Positions 42,528-52,252 of a stretch of 64,000 bases of DNA are shown here, piece after piece. A program made the position numbers and the translations under genes. The stretch is from Clostridium scatologenes. Lineage in GTDB: Bacteria > Bacillota > Clostridia > Clostridiales > Clostridiaceae. How positions within the stretch are numbered: the first letter of the stretch is position 1; each line of letters opens with the position of its first letter. The DNA is taken from contig NZ_CP009933.1 in assembly GCF_000968375.1 (NCBI RefSeq), positions 372,001 through 436,000 on the forward strand, read 5' to 3'. The notes under the pieces were generated by a model. That model was not told the DNA's origin. It made no database searches and was given only the letters and a program-made list of their open reading frames with translations.

Positions 42528-43612
42528 AGAAAGGAAGAATCAATAAAATAGGAGTCAAATTACTGATTTTGATTCCAATCGATATTATAGTAACTTTTTA
42601 TGCTTGTGCATTTTTGGTGAGTATGATGAATAAGATTTTTGGGTTAGGTCCTTATTATTATGAAAAATATGCAGTATATTTAGCGTTTGTATTTTTTTTA
42701 TTAGTATTAATAATTTTTATATCTATTTTTCTAGCTGCAATTAATGGAAGAATCAAATATTTAAATTATATTAGCAAAAGCGTTACCAATATAAAAACAG
42801 AAAAATATTTAAATCCTATAGATATAAAAGGCAGCGACGAATTTGCTCAATTAGCTAAGGATATAAATACCATGTCTGAAAGGCTTAAAGAAAATTATGA
42901 AAAAGAAAAAAAGCAGGAAGAAGCTAAAAATGAATTAATCGTTGCTGTTTCACATGATTTAAAGACTCCTTTAACATCTATAATTGGATATTTGGAACTT
43001 CTTGATAAGGGCAAGGAAGTTTTATCAAAAGATCAACAGGGGTTTTTAGAAGTAGCTTATAAAAAAAGTACGGATTTAAAAAAATTAATTGAAGAGCTTT
43101 TTGAGTATACAAAGCTTTCAAATAACTATACTAAATTAGATAAGGTTCCATTTAACATAGCTGTTTTAGTAAATCAGATAGTGGGAGAGAATATATTATT
43201 TCTATCTGAAAAGAACATAGAAGTTAAAATTGAATGCACTAAAAATGAGCTGATGTGTGAAATTGATATGCAAAAATTTATTAGAGTTATTGAAAACTTA
43301 GTAAAAAATGCGGAAAAATATAGTTATAGGAACTCAACTTTTATAATTAGAATATGGGAAGAGGATATGAATGTTAGACTTTCCTTTATTAATGAAGGTG
43401 ACAATATTAGTGAAGAAGATTTGACAAAAATATTTGATGAAATGTATAGAATAGACAAATCTAGAAATGCTGAAGTAGAAGGTTCTGGGCTAGGGCTTGC
43501 TATTTCAAAGAAAATTATAGAACTTCATGAAGGAAAAATTTGGGCAGAGTGTAATGGTAATATAATTAGTTTTAATATTGTATTACCTAAGAAAAATCTT
43601 AATAATTCTTAA
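42524..43612 (+). CDS. Sensor histidine kinase, VanS-like
   Basis: 362 residues. Two membrane helices near residues 10-35 and 45-70 enclose only a short external loop. A HAMP-type linker is followed by the HisKA box with H144 (A-V-S-H-D-L-K-T-P-L-T-S), an N-box (V-I-E-N-L-V-K-N-A-E-K-Y), and G-S-G-L-G-L-A-I-S-K. The short sensing loop suggests detection of a membrane or envelope signal, as in VanS and related intramembrane-sensing kinases. It overlaps the regulator gene by 4 bases. Confidence 0.9.
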   Translation: MKKGRINKIGVKLLILIPIDIIVTFYACAFLVSMMNKIFGLGPYYYEKYAVYLAFVFFLLVLIIFISIFLAAINGRIKYLNYISKSVTNIKTEKYLNPIDIKGSDEFAQLAKDINTMSERLKENYEKEKKQEEAKNELIVAVSHDLKTPLTSIIGYLELLDKGKEVLSKDQQGFLEVAYKKSTDLKKLIEELFEYTKLSNNYTKLDKVPFNIAVLVNQIVGENILFLSEKNIEVKIECTKNELMCEIDMQKFIRVIENLVKNAEKYSYRNSTFIIRIWEEDMNVRLSFINEGDNISEEDLTKIFDEMYRIDKSRNAEVEGSGLGLAISKKIIELHEGKIWAECNGNIISFNIVLPKKNLNNS

Positions 43613-43709
43613 TGTTTTTCCCCATCTTTATTTAATAAATAGTATATATAATAAGTTTCATAGTTAGAAAAACTATGAAATTTTAAATATAAAAATAGAG
43701 GTGGGAATA

Positions 43710-44339
43710 ATGAATAAATTATTTAAAGGCATGATCTTTTTATGTTGGATAGCAATCCTAGGTGTATTTTTTAAATATCAATTATATATTGATGGAGCAA
43801 GCAAAATCACTAGTTTTTTACAAGCATATCCTAAGTACAGTACGTTATTGTTTTTAACAATTGCTTCATTTAGAATTTTTACTCTAGTTCCTTGTACCGT
43901 TTTTATTATAAGTGCAGGAATACTATTTAATCCAGTTGAAGCATTTATTTTAGTTACCATAGCAAATTTATTAAGTGAGATTTTCTTGTTTTTATTTGTT
44001 AAGGCAACAATTGGTATGGGATATCAAGAAAAGATAATCAATAAATATCCAAAGATATACTCATTAATCCAAAATAATAATGTTAAAATCCTGGCTTTAG
44101 GAGTTTCCTCTCCTATAGTACCATCAGATGTAGTATGTTTCTTTTCTGTGTTAACTGGGATGTCTTTTATTAAGTATGTTTTAACTATATTTATAGCCGA
44201 TACTCCAGTTATTCTTCTATATACCTTTTTAGGTATAAGCATGAAGTATTCTCTATATGTATTTATCATTACACTAATTATTATAGTTTCAATAAGCTAT
44301 GTGAATTATAGAAAATGGAATAGTCAAGTTAATTTGTAA
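43710..44339 (+). CDS. TVP38/TMEM64 (SNARE-associated/DedA-like) membrane protein
   Basis: 209 residues with about five membrane helices. The core has F-R-I-F-T-L-V-P-C-T-V-F-I-I-S-A-G-I-L-F-N-P, the TVP38-type reentrant segment, and A-L-G-V-S-S-P-I-V-P-S-D-V-V-C-F-F-S-V-L-T-G-M. The family is linked to lipid scrambling or undecaprenyl phosphate recycling (DedA superfamily). ATG 43710 follows GAGGTGGG; the GTG at 43701 is inside that site. It follows the VanRS-like pair by about 100 bases and is a candidate member of its regulon. Confidence 0.85.
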   Translation: MNKLFKGMIFLCWIAILGVFFKYQLYIDGASKITSFLQAYPKYSTLLFLTIASFRIFTLVPCTVFIISAGILFNPVEAFILVTIANLLSEIFLFLFVKATIGMGYQEKIINKYPKIYSLIQNNNVKILALGVSSPIVPSDVVCFFSVLTGMSFIKYVLTIFIADTPVILLYTFLGISMKYSLYVFIITLIIIVSISYVNYRKWNSQVNL

Positions 44340-44793
44340 AATATAGGATGGGTATTATATGAAGCCTGTTTATATAATAACAATATCTATAGTAGGCTTT
44401 GAATTTGAAACTTTACTATCCTTTATTCATATATGCATTTTGAAACACATTCTTTTACTTTAATTACTGGCATTTTCTTTTTTTCGCCTTGAGAATAGTT
44501 GCTTTCAATGAACTTTTTGGAAAAATAATTATAAAAATTACTCTTAAAGTTACAACAATAGGGGATATTTTATTAAAAATACTTTCTTGGACAGTATGGT
44601 AAAATCAAATCAAATTATGGATTTTTGGATATAAAAAATAAATATCCACTAATTTAGTTGGTGGATATTTATTGAAAATTTTAACTAAAGACAATGTAAA
44701 GCCTATGGCTTTTTTATTTTTTATAGCAAATAAGACTGGCAGAGTACTAAATTAACCAGCACCAGCTTAAATAAAGAAGTTAGTACAAAATTA
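44340..44793. other. Gap with a bidirectional terminator and no clear gene
   Basis: A 34-codon hydrophobic frame at 44359-44463 (M-K-P-V-Y-I-I-T-I-S) with AGGATGG upstream is possible but weak. The perfect 13-bp stem at 44638-44672 is a likely terminator for the arylsulfotransferase gene on the minus strand and could serve both strands. The rest is AT-rich without signals. Confidence 0.4.
44638..44672. terminator. Bidirectional terminator-like hairpin
   Basis: AATAAATATCCAC pairs perfectly with GTGGATATTTATT over 13 bp with an 11-base loop; A/T-rich tails lie on both sides. Confidence 0.65.
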
Positions 44794-46302
44794 TTATTTC
44801 ATTTTCACATGAACGATTCGTGAGGTACCAATGACTTTACCACATGAATTTAATGCATTTACTTGAAAATATGGTCCACATGAATTAACATTAATTTTAG
44901 TTTCAAATCCAATGCGTGGAGTACTAATTATTACCACTGACAATCTATTGTGCGATGGTCCTGCTAGTACTTGCCAAGCAACAGTTTCAGTTGAACCGTT
45001 CCATGATGCATAAACAATTGCAGATTTACAAAATAAATCTACAGCAATACTAGGCGGATAAAGCGGCAAACCTATCCATTTATTCTTAAATGCTCTATAT
45101 GACAAATTTGTACTAGGAAACTGCATGTCATATAAAAAATTTAATGAGGGATCTTTCTTAGTATTGCCATCATTTTTAAATTCAGAAAGATATGGTTCCT
45201 GTCCCCATCCAATGAATTGATTTCTATTAGATAATTTTTGAACATTTCCTTGACTTGGAACATATAGTGCTGGATTATGATAGTACGTTTTATATACATT
45301 TGCAGTCATGGTTTTGAAATTAAGTCGAAGTATTAAACCATGTGCTTGACACTGAGGTGGAGAGCTTGAAGAAGCACAACAAGCATCATCAAACAAGCTT
45401 ATTTTATTTCTAGATCTATGACGTGCATCATGTTGCCAAGAAAATGTAGCATTTCGACCAAAAGTAAAATTACTTTGTTTTCCACCAAGTTGCCAAATTA
45501 TATTTCCTGTTTTTTTATCAATTTTATAAATAGCCCACATATTACGCATGCTAATTAGGAGTGTATTGTTTGAACCTTCTTCAACTGAATTCACGTGGAA
45601 ACAATCCCAAATATTATTAGAGCTCTTTGCAGATGATGCGGGTAACATCGAGTCGGCAGGATTAACATGGTCAAGTACATTCCAAAAGAAAAGAAGCTTG
45701 CCTGTTTGAAGATCAACTTCTTGAATGGAGTAATTATCGAAATATCCATTTGATGGACCTCCATATGGAGTTAGATTTACAGGTACTTGTTTCACAGCAG
45801 TGAACAAAGCAGTATTTCGATTTGTAATAGTAAACTCATGAACATCAGCAGTGAACCCTTTTTTGGCAATAACTTTTTTTATCACTTTATAATTCTGATT
45901 TATGATTTGAAAATAGGCACCAGGTTCAGGATCTCCTGCTGGAAGATTAGGATTGGCGGACTGAGTTCCTGATATAGTTCCTTGCCACATAGTGAGAACT
46001 GGTTTAGATTTATAATATTGTACTCTAAAGTCCGTATTTTGTATATATCTATTACTTAGAGGCTTAAACCAGACTGGATTGCCAGCCTGGTCCATGATCA
46101 GTGCACCTGTTTGACCGATCATGGTTGCTCCATAAGAAGTATATGGTGCAACGAATATTAAGCCGGAATCTGTTCCTGATCTATTTACATTTATAGTTAC
46201 CTTCATGGGATGCAATGCAGGGGCTGAAACAAAGCTCCATGCTTGAGAAGTTGAATTATTTATACATGTTTGTGATAGTATTTCAGGTTCAAAGTTATTC
46301 AT
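44794..46302 (-). CDS. Arylsulfotransferase-like protein (ASST family)
   Basis: About 502 residues. Sequence features fit the PF14269-type arylsulfotransferase beta-propeller: M-T-V-N-V... A-P-Y-T-S-Y-G-A near the start, repeats such as A-D-V-H-E-F-T, D-C-F-H-V-N-S-V-E, W-Q-L-G-G-K-Q-S and F-S-W-Q-H-D-A-R-H, with conserved His residues. These enzymes move sulfate between aryl compounds. No signal peptide is visible (it starts M-N-N-F-E-P-E-I-L-S), so it would be cytosolic, unlike most periplasmic ASST. ATG 46302 follows AGGAGA by 8 bases. The substrate is unknown. Confidence 0.75.
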   Translation of the reverse strand: MNNFEPEILSQTCINNSTSQAWSFVSAPALHPMKVTINVNRSGTDSGLIFVAPYTSYGATMIGQTGALIMDQAGNPVWFKPLSNRYIQNTDFRVQYYKSKPVLTMWQGTISGTQSANPNLPAGDPEPGAYFQIINQNYKVIKKVIAKKGFTADVHEFTITNRNTALFTAVKQVPVNLTPYGGPSNGYFDNYSIQEVDLQTGKLLFFWNVLDHVNPADSMLPASSAKSSNNIWDCFHVNSVEEGSNNTLLISMRNMWAIYKIDKKTGNIIWQLGGKQSNFTFGRNATFSWQHDARHRSRNKISLFDDACCASSSSPPQCQAHGLILRLNFKTMTANVYKTYYHNPALYVPSQGNVQKLSNRNQFIGWGQEPYLSEFKNDGNTKKDPSLNFLYDMQFPSTNLSYRAFKNKWIGLPLYPPSIAVDLFCKSAIVYASWNGSTETVAWQVLAGPSHNRLSVVIISTPRIGFETKINVNSCGPYFQVNALNSCGKVIGTSRIVHVKMK

Positions 46303-46837
46303 TCTTATCATCTCCTATTATTGTTATCTGTTATAAAAGATAACGTCAAAAGCTAATTGATTATATAATTAAATAAACGATTCAACTCTTCAATATCTTA
46401 ATACAAGATTGACTTCTAATAGCACTTGAATGGACATACTTAACTAATAATATATTCTATGATATTCTAAATCCAGAAGTTATGTGAATATAATGTAGAA
46501 TCCCAAATTTTATATACATTAATTCTTACATTTCTTGAATTTAAGAGGATTTTCTAGTATTAAAAATCATTTGAATTGGAATAAAGTAAATTCTTTAAGT
46601 TACAGGTATAGATAAAGTTTTTATTAAGAAATCAGCAAAGAAGGTCCAAGAACTACCATATAGCTATTCATATATTGAAAGTAAAAGATTAATTAGATAA
46701 AATTTCATTTAAATTATGCATACATCTATGATATTACTTTAAAAATGAGTATAATTAATATGTCTATAACTATAAAAACATAAGTTATATTAACTTTGTT
46801 TTTTATTGAATTTACTTAAAGAAAGGATTTAAAGTAT
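46303..46837. other. Intergenic region between the ASST-like gene and topB
   Basis: 535 bases, AT-rich, containing the ribosome binding site and probable promoters of both divergent genes. No open frame with a convincing start, inverted repeat or known regulatory element was seen. Confidence 0.4.
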
Positions 46838-49033
46838 ATGGGAAAAATATTAGTTCTTGCAGAGAAACCATCTGTTGGTAGAGAAATTGCAAGAGTATTG
46901 AAATGTGGTAAAAAAGGCAATGGATGCTTGGAAGGAGAAAAATATATTGTAACTTGGGCTTTGGGACATTTAGTTACTTTAGCGGACCCAGAGGCTTATG
47001 ATGATAAATATAAAACATGGAAGATGGAAGATTTGCCAATGCTTCCTAAATATTTGAAACTTGTAGTTATAAAACAAACTAGTAAACAATTTAATGCAGT
47101 AAAGGAACAGTTAAATAGAAAAGATGTAGTGGAAATAGTCATTGCTACAGATGCTGGAAGAGAAGGAGAATTGGTAGCAAGATGGATAATCGAAAAAGCT
47201 AGGATAAATAAGCCTATAAAGAGACTTTGGATTTCTTCTCAAACGGATAAAGCTATTAATGAAGGTTTTAGAAATTTAAAACCTGCAGCACAATATGATA
47301 ACTTGTATAGAGCAGCGCAAAGTAGGGCAGAAGCAGATTGGATTGTAGGACTTAATGTTACAAGAGCACTTACATGCAAGCATAATGCTCAACTTTCAGC
47401 AGGAAGAGTTCAAACTCCAACTTTAGCTATGATTGTTCATAGAGAAGAAGAAATTAAAAACTTTAAACCAAAGGATTACTACAGTATAACAGGAAGTGCT
47501 AATGGATACACTCTCCAGTGGCAAGGTGGCAAAGGGCATTTTAATACTTTTGATGAAGATTTTGCAAACAAGATAGTATCAAAGGTTAATAATCAAAATG
47601 GAAAAGTGGTTGATGTAACAAAAAGTGATAAGAAAAAGTATGCACCAGCACTTTATGATTTAACAGAGCTTCAAAGGGATGCCAATAGACTTTTTGGTTT
47701 TTCAGCAAAGCAAACTCTTTCAATAATGCAAAGATTGTATGAAAACTATAAATTCTTGACTTATCCAAGAACAGATTCAAGATATATTTCAGATGATATA
47801 GTACCTACACTGCCAGATAGATTAAAGGCAATATCAGTTGGAAACTATAGTAAATTTGCTATGGAAATTATGAAGGGAAAAATAAGAGCACATAAAGGTT
47901 TTGTGGATAATAGTAAGGTTTCAGATCACCATGCTATAATTCCAACAGAAGAAAGAGTTAATCTTTCAAAATTAAGTAATGAAGAGAGAAAAGTATATGA
48001 TTTAGTAGTTAAAAGATTTTTAAGTGTATTGCTTCCTCCATTTGAATATGTGCAGACTACTGTAAAGGTAGAAGTTAATGGAGAAAACTTTGTAGCCAGT
48101 GGAAAGGTAATTAAATCAAAGGGCTGGAAGGCTGTATATGATAAAGATGAAGATTTTGATGATAATGATGCACATGAAAATGAATTAAAGGAACAAGTAC
48201 TTCCACAAATAAATAAGGGAGATAGCATAAAGCTTACAGGAGTTAAGATGCATAAAGGTCAAACTAAACCACCTGCAAGATTTAATGAAGGAACATTGCT
48301 GTCTGCTATGGAAAATCCACAAAAATATATCAATATGAATAAGGAATATGCAAAAACTTTAGGAGAAACAGGTGGACTTGGAACAGTTGCCACAAGAGCA
48401 GACATAATTGAAAAGCTATTTAATACTTTTTATATAGAGAAAAAGGGTAAGGAAATAATCCCAACTTCTAAAGGAAAACAGCTTGTAGAATTGGTACCAG
48501 AAGATTTAAAATCACCACTTTTAACTGCAAAATGGGAAACTGATTTAAATTTAATAAGTAAGGGGAAATTAAATGATAAGAGTTTCATAGGCAATATGAG
48601 AAACTATTCAGTGAAGCTTGTTGAAGATGTAAAAGGAAGTCATGATAAATTTAAACACGATAATTTATCAGGTGCTAAATGTCCTGAGTGTGGCAAATAT
48701 ATGCTTGAGGTAAATGGAAAGCATGGAAGGATGCTTGTATGCCAGGATAGAGCTTGTGGTCATAGAGAAAATTTAGCAAGGTTAACTAATGCTAGATGTC
48801 CGAACTGTCACAAAAAACTTGAGCTTAGAGGACATGGAGATGGCCAAATTTATGTTTGTACAACTTGCAGCTTCAGGGAAAAAGCTGCATCTTTCAATAA
48901 AAGATTTGACAATAAGGAAGGTAAGAACAGTAAAAGAGATGTGGCAAATTATATGAAGAAGATGAAAAAGGAAAATGAAGCTCCAATGAATTCAGCTTTG
49001 GCAGATGCACTAGCTAAATTAAATTTAAAATAA
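46838..49033 (+). CDS. topB: DNA topoisomerase III
   Basis: 731 residues of type IA topoisomerase. The Toprim domain begins L-A-E-K-P-S-V-G-R-E-I-A, with D-A-G-R-E-G-E-L-V-A-R-W-I. The catalytic tyrosine is in F-L-T-Y-P-R-T-D-S-R-Y-I-S near residue 309. The C-terminal zinc-ribbon region (C-P-E-C-G-K, C-P-N-C-H-K-K, C-T-T-C) is intact. It relaxes and decatenates DNA. The start follows AGAAAGGATTT. The next gene begins 16 bases later and is likely co-transcribed. Confidence 0.95.
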   Translation: MGKILVLAEKPSVGREIARVLKCGKKGNGCLEGEKYIVTWALGHLVTLADPEAYDDKYKTWKMEDLPMLPKYLKLVVIKQTSKQFNAVKEQLNRKDVVEIVIATDAGREGELVARWIIEKARINKPIKRLWISSQTDKAINEGFRNLKPAAQYDNLYRAAQSRAEADWIVGLNVTRALTCKHNAQLSAGRVQTPTLAMIVHREEEIKNFKPKDYYSITGSANGYTLQWQGGKGHFNTFDEDFANKIVSKVNNQNGKVVDVTKSDKKKYAPALYDLTELQRDANRLFGFSAKQTLSIMQRLYENYKFLTYPRTDSRYISDDIVPTLPDRLKAISVGNYSKFAMEIMKGKIRAHKGFVDNSKVSDHHAIIPTEERVNLSKLSNEERKVYDLVVKRFLSVLLPPFEYVQTTVKVEVNGENFVASGKVIKSKGWKAVYDKDEDFDDNDAHENELKEQVLPQINKGDSIKLTGVKMHKGQTKPPARFNEGTLLSAMENPQKYINMNKEYAKTLGETGGLGTVATRADIIEKLFNTFYIEKKGKEIIPTSKGKQLVELVPEDLKSPLLTAKWETDLNLISKGKLNDKSFIGNMRNYSVKLVEDVKGSHDKFKHDNLSGAKCPECGKYMLEVNGKHGRMLVCQDRACGHRENLARLTNARCPNCHKKLELRGHGDGQIYVCTTCSFREKAASFNKRFDNKEGKNSKRDVANYMKKMKKENEAPMNSALADALAKLNLK

Positions 49034-49049
49034 AAAGGAGATAGATAGC

Positions 49050-50177
49050 ATGGAAAATTATTTAGGACAAAATATTCCGAAATTAGGATTCGGGCTTATG
49101 CGTTTACCGATGTCAAATGATGAAATTGACGTTGAAGAGGTAAAGAAGATGGTTGATCTGTTCTTATCAAAGGGATTCACATATTTTGATACAGCGTATG
49201 GCTATAATAATGGAAATTCTGAACGTGCCATAAAAGAGGCATTGGTAGAACGTTATCCACGTGATAAATATCTTCTTGCAACAAAATTACCTGCATGGGC
49301 AGGTGCAAAGACCAAAGAAGAAGCACAGCAGATGTTCCACACATCGCTTGAAAGAACAGGAGCAGGCTATTTTGATTTCTATTTGTTGCATAATTTAGGT
49401 GAAGCACGTACTCAGTCCTTTGATAAATTTGGAATTTGGGACTTTTTGAGACAAAAGAAGAAAGAAGGTCTGATTCGTCACTTAGGTTTCTCATTTCATG
49501 ACAAGGCTGCTGTATTAGATAAAATTCTAACGGAACATCCTGAAATGGAGTTTGTCCAACTTCAAATCAACTATGCAGATTGGGATAATCCGATGATTGA
49601 GTCTAAAATGTGTTATGAAACTGCTAGAAAACATGGTAAGCCAGTTATTATCATGGAGCCAGTAAAAGGAGGTATATTAGCATCACCTCCACCTGCTGTG
49701 AAAAAGATTTTTAAGGATGCTAATCCAAATGCGTCTTTGCCTTCTTGGGCAATTCGTTATGCAGCGTCACTAGATGGTATTATTACTGTGTTGAGCGGAA
49801 TGTCAAATATGGATCAGCTAGAGGACAATATTTCATACATGAAGAATTTTCAGCAACTTACTGAGAAAGAGTATGAGGTAATAAATAGGGCTCAAGTGGC
49901 ACTTGATGCAATTTCATCAATTCCGTGTACATCATGTGCTTATTGCATGAAAGGATGTCCACAGTCCATAGCAATTCCAGGCATATTTAAATCTATGAAT
50001 ATGATTAATATATATAATAATGAACAAGCTGCAAAGGGTTCTTATGCATGGAATACAAAACTTAGTAACTTAAATGGTGCATCGGCCTGTATTGAGTGTG
50101 GTCAGTGTGAGAGTGTTTGTCCGCAGCACATCAAGATTATTGATGAACTTAAGAAAGCTTCTGAAGTATTTGAATAA
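49050..50177 (+). CDS. Aldo/keto reductase with C-terminal 4Fe-4S clusters
   Basis: 375 residues. The AKR barrel is recognisable by F-G-L-M-R-L-P, F-D-T-A-Y-G-Y-N-N-G-N-S-E-R-A-I-K and L-L-H-N-L. The C-terminal extension carries two ferredoxin-type motifs: C-T-S-C-A-Y-C-M-K-G-C-P and C-I-E-C-G-Q-C-E-S-V-C-P. Such Fe-S AKRs are common in anaerobes and are thought to reduce aldehydes with electrons delivered through the clusters. The start follows AAAAGGAGAT, 16 bases after topB; co-transcription with topB appears incidental. Confidence 0.9.
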   Translation: MENYLGQNIPKLGFGLMRLPMSNDEIDVEEVKKMVDLFLSKGFTYFDTAYGYNNGNSERAIKEALVERYPRDKYLLATKLPAWAGAKTKEEAQQMFHTSLERTGAGYFDFYLLHNLGEARTQSFDKFGIWDFLRQKKKEGLIRHLGFSFHDKAAVLDKILTEHPEMEFVQLQINYADWDNPMIESKMCYETARKHGKPVIIMEPVKGGILASPPPAVKKIFKDANPNASLPSWAIRYAASLDGIITVLSGMSNMDQLEDNISYMKNFQQLTEKEYEVINRAQVALDAISSIPCTSCAYCMKGCPQSIAIPGIFKSMNMINIYNNEQAAKGSYAWNTKLSNLNGASACIECGQCESVCPQHIKIIDELKKASEVFE

Positions 50178-50210
50178 GTATTGGTGATAATAATATAAAT
50201 AATGATAAAC

Positions 50211-50256
50211 ATCCTCATCATCAAAGCATATAATGTTTGATGATGAGGATAATTTT
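50211..50256 (+). terminator. Terminator after the Fe-S aldo/keto reductase gene
   Basis: A perfect 15-bp stem (50211-50225 with 50236-50250), a 10-base loop and a T-rich tail. Confidence 0.9.
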
Positions 50257-50351
50257 ATTTTGCAAAAACATTTTGACTTGGAATGTTACCATAAGTGATA
50301 TTCTACTACTATTTTATGATAAATAAAAAAATAGTATTGGAGGAAGAAACA

Positions 50352-51230
50352 TTGGAATTAAAGAGATTAAATGATAAAGAACTTTTTAAAGATAAAAAGG
50401 AAATATTAAGGTTAAAGAAAATATCCATAAAGGATAAAGAGCTTTTTAAGGATTTTGATTATATTGGTTCAGATTATGTATTCTCATATATTTATATGTA
50501 TAGTGAACTTTACAAATTAAAAATTTACCATGATGATAGGACAATAATCATATATTCAGATTATGAGAAACCATTGTTTTATATGCCGTTAGGAGATACC
50601 GAATATGGTATAAAGCTTGTTTTACAATATTGCCGTAATCATCAGTTGAAACCTTATTTTACAAAGATACCTGATAGTCATATTGAAATATTTAAATTTA
50701 TGAATTACAAAATTGAGGAAGATAGAAATTCATTTGATTATATATATTCAAACTCATCATTGACAACTTATGAAGGACATGATTTTAGAAAACAGAGAAA
50801 TAATCTTTCTAATTATCTGAAAAAATTCATTCCTGTTTACAGCAGTGATATAGTTTCTAATATAAAAAAATGCAAAGAATTCACACTAAAATATTACGAT
50901 AAAACCGATGTGGTACAACCTACATTGAAAATATTGGATTGTATTGATAGCTTAAATTTAAAAGGAGGTATAGTATGGAATGGCAGTGATATGCAAGCAT
51001 ACTGTATATATGAAGAAATAACTAGTGATATGGCTATTTCTCATGTAGAACTTACCGATAATAGCCACAGAGGAGTTCACGCTTATATGATAAATGAAAT
51101 GTCCAAGAATATGAATGTGAAGTTTGTTAATAAGGAAGATGACATGGGAATAGCTGGTCTTAGAAGGTTTAAGGAGAATTATAATCCGTGTAAACTTGCT
51201 GTAAAATATTCTGCTTATCTAGGCGTATAG
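50352..51230 (+). CDS. DUF2156 family protein (GNAT-like acyltransferase fold)
   Basis: About 292 residues. The protein matches the DUF2156/PF09924 pattern: F-D-Y-I-G-S-D-Y-V-F-S-Y-I-Y-M-Y near residue 40, Y-M-P-L-G near 80, R-K-Q-R-N-N-L-S-N-Y near 145, and a C-terminal H-R-G-V-H-A-Y-M-I-N-E and E-D-D-M-G-I-A-G-L-R-R-F-K. The family is related to the C-terminal domain of lysyl-phosphatidylglycerol synthase, which transfers aminoacyl groups to lipids. The TTG at 50352 was chosen because GGAGGA lies 8 bases upstream. The biochemical activity is unknown. Confidence 0.8.
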   Translation: MELKRLNDKELFKDKKEILRLKKISIKDKELFKDFDYIGSDYVFSYIYMYSELYKLKIYHDDRTIIIYSDYEKPLFYMPLGDTEYGIKLVLQYCRNHQLKPYFTKIPDSHIEIFKFMNYKIEEDRNSFDYIYSNSSLTTYEGHDFRKQRNNLSNYLKKFIPVYSSDIVSNIKKCKEFTLKYYDKTDVVQPTLKILDCIDSLNLKGGIVWNGSDMQAYCIYEEITSDMAISHVELTDNSHRGVHAYMINEMSKNMNVKFVNKEDDMGIAGLRRFKENYNPCKLAVKYSAYLGV

Positions 51231-51397
51231 TAGTGCTTATCAAACAGTCGACAATGGGAGAAGGAGTTTCATATAAAGAAGATGGTTGTATTAGCAATGG
51301 TAGTAATGGGATAAAATAATATTCAAGATTATGTAAAAGTATCAGGTTTTTTTGAATTTTATATTTTCAGATAAGTAAAAGAAAACTAAATAATTTG

Positions 51398-51427
51398 GTG
51401 GGCTGCAATATTTGCAGCCCACTTTTG
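51398..51427. terminator. Bidirectional terminator between the DUF2156 gene and the Fe-S flavoprotein gene
   Basis: A perfect 11-bp stem GTGGGCTGCAA / TTGCAGCCCAC, with T-rich and A-rich flanks, between convergent genes. Confidence 0.8.
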
Positions 51428-51434
51428 ATTAATT

Positions 51435-52058
51435 TTAACGTATAAAATTAGTAAAAACTTTAGATTCTATTTTTGGTAACTGAACTCCGGCATTTTTACC
51501 AGCTTCGATAGATTTTAAAAGCCAAGCCATGTTTTTACCTAAAGTTCTCATTGTCTGCATTCCTTCTAAATCTTGTTTAACTTCTTCTGGAGTATTACCA
51601 TGAACCATATTCCAATACTGAGAAGATACAATAGGCATATTGGATATAGTAAAGTATTTATTTAACTGTTCAAAAGCAGCAGTTGAACCACCACGACGAC
51701 AGCTTACAATTGCTGCGCCAGGTTTGTATTGAAAACAGTTTCCAGCATAAAAGAATCTATCTAAAAAAGATGTAATTGCACCAGAAGCACTAGCATAATG
51801 TACTGGTGAACCAAAAATAAATCCATCAGCTTGTTTAGCTTTTTCTAAAGCTAAATTTACAGTATCATCATTAAACACACATTTGCCATCAGTTTTTGAA
51901 CAACCTCCACAAGCCATGCAGCCTCGGATTGGTTTGTTTCCAACATGGAAGATTTCAGCCTCGATGTTTTCTTTTTCTAATTCTTTAGCAATTTCAGTTA
52001 AAGCTGTATAAGTACATCCATTACTTTTAGGACTACCGTTAATAAGTAATACTTTCAT
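51435..52058 (-). CDS. Flavodoxin-like NAD(P)H reductase with Cys cluster motif (iron-sulfur flavoprotein type)
   Basis: 207 residues. The FMN phosphate loop is L-L-I-N-G-S-P-K-S-N-G-C-T-Y-T-A-L. The segment G-C-M-A-C-G-G-C-S-K-T-D-G-K-C has the C-x2-C-x2-C-x6-C spacing of archaeal and clostridial iron-sulfur flavoproteins, which suggests a 4Fe-4S cluster beside FMN. G-S-P-V-H-Y-A-S-A-S-G near residue 85 fits the flavin-binding loop. The electron partner is unknown. The gene is monocistronic on the minus strand. Confidence 0.85.
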   Translation of the reverse strand: MKVLLINGSPKSNGCTYTALTEIAKELEKENIEAEIFHVGNKPIRGCMACGGCSKTDGKCVFNDDTVNLALEKAKQADGFIFGSPVHYASASGAITSFLDRFFYAGNCFQYKPGAAIVSCRRGGSTAAFEQLNKYFTISNMPIVSSQYWNMVHGNTPEEVKQDLEGMQTMRTLGKNMAWLLKSIEAGKNAGVQLPKIESKVFTNFIR

Positions 52059-52252
52059 TTTTACACCCCATTTTGATTGTATATTATAGTATTACTATAT
52101 AACAATACAATCAAAAAAGATAGAAGGCACTTAAAAGTAGTATACTACCTAAAAGGAGACTTATAAGTTATAGGTATATTTAAATTTATCTCAGTGTTAC
52201 TATTCATAATATATTAACCTTCTACAGATATGCGCTTGGTTAAACAGAAAAT

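Noticed and set aside
41844..43612. Vancomycin resistance operon
   Set aside because: The two-component pair is VanRS-like, but no vanH, D-Ala-D-Lac ligase or vanX gene follows.
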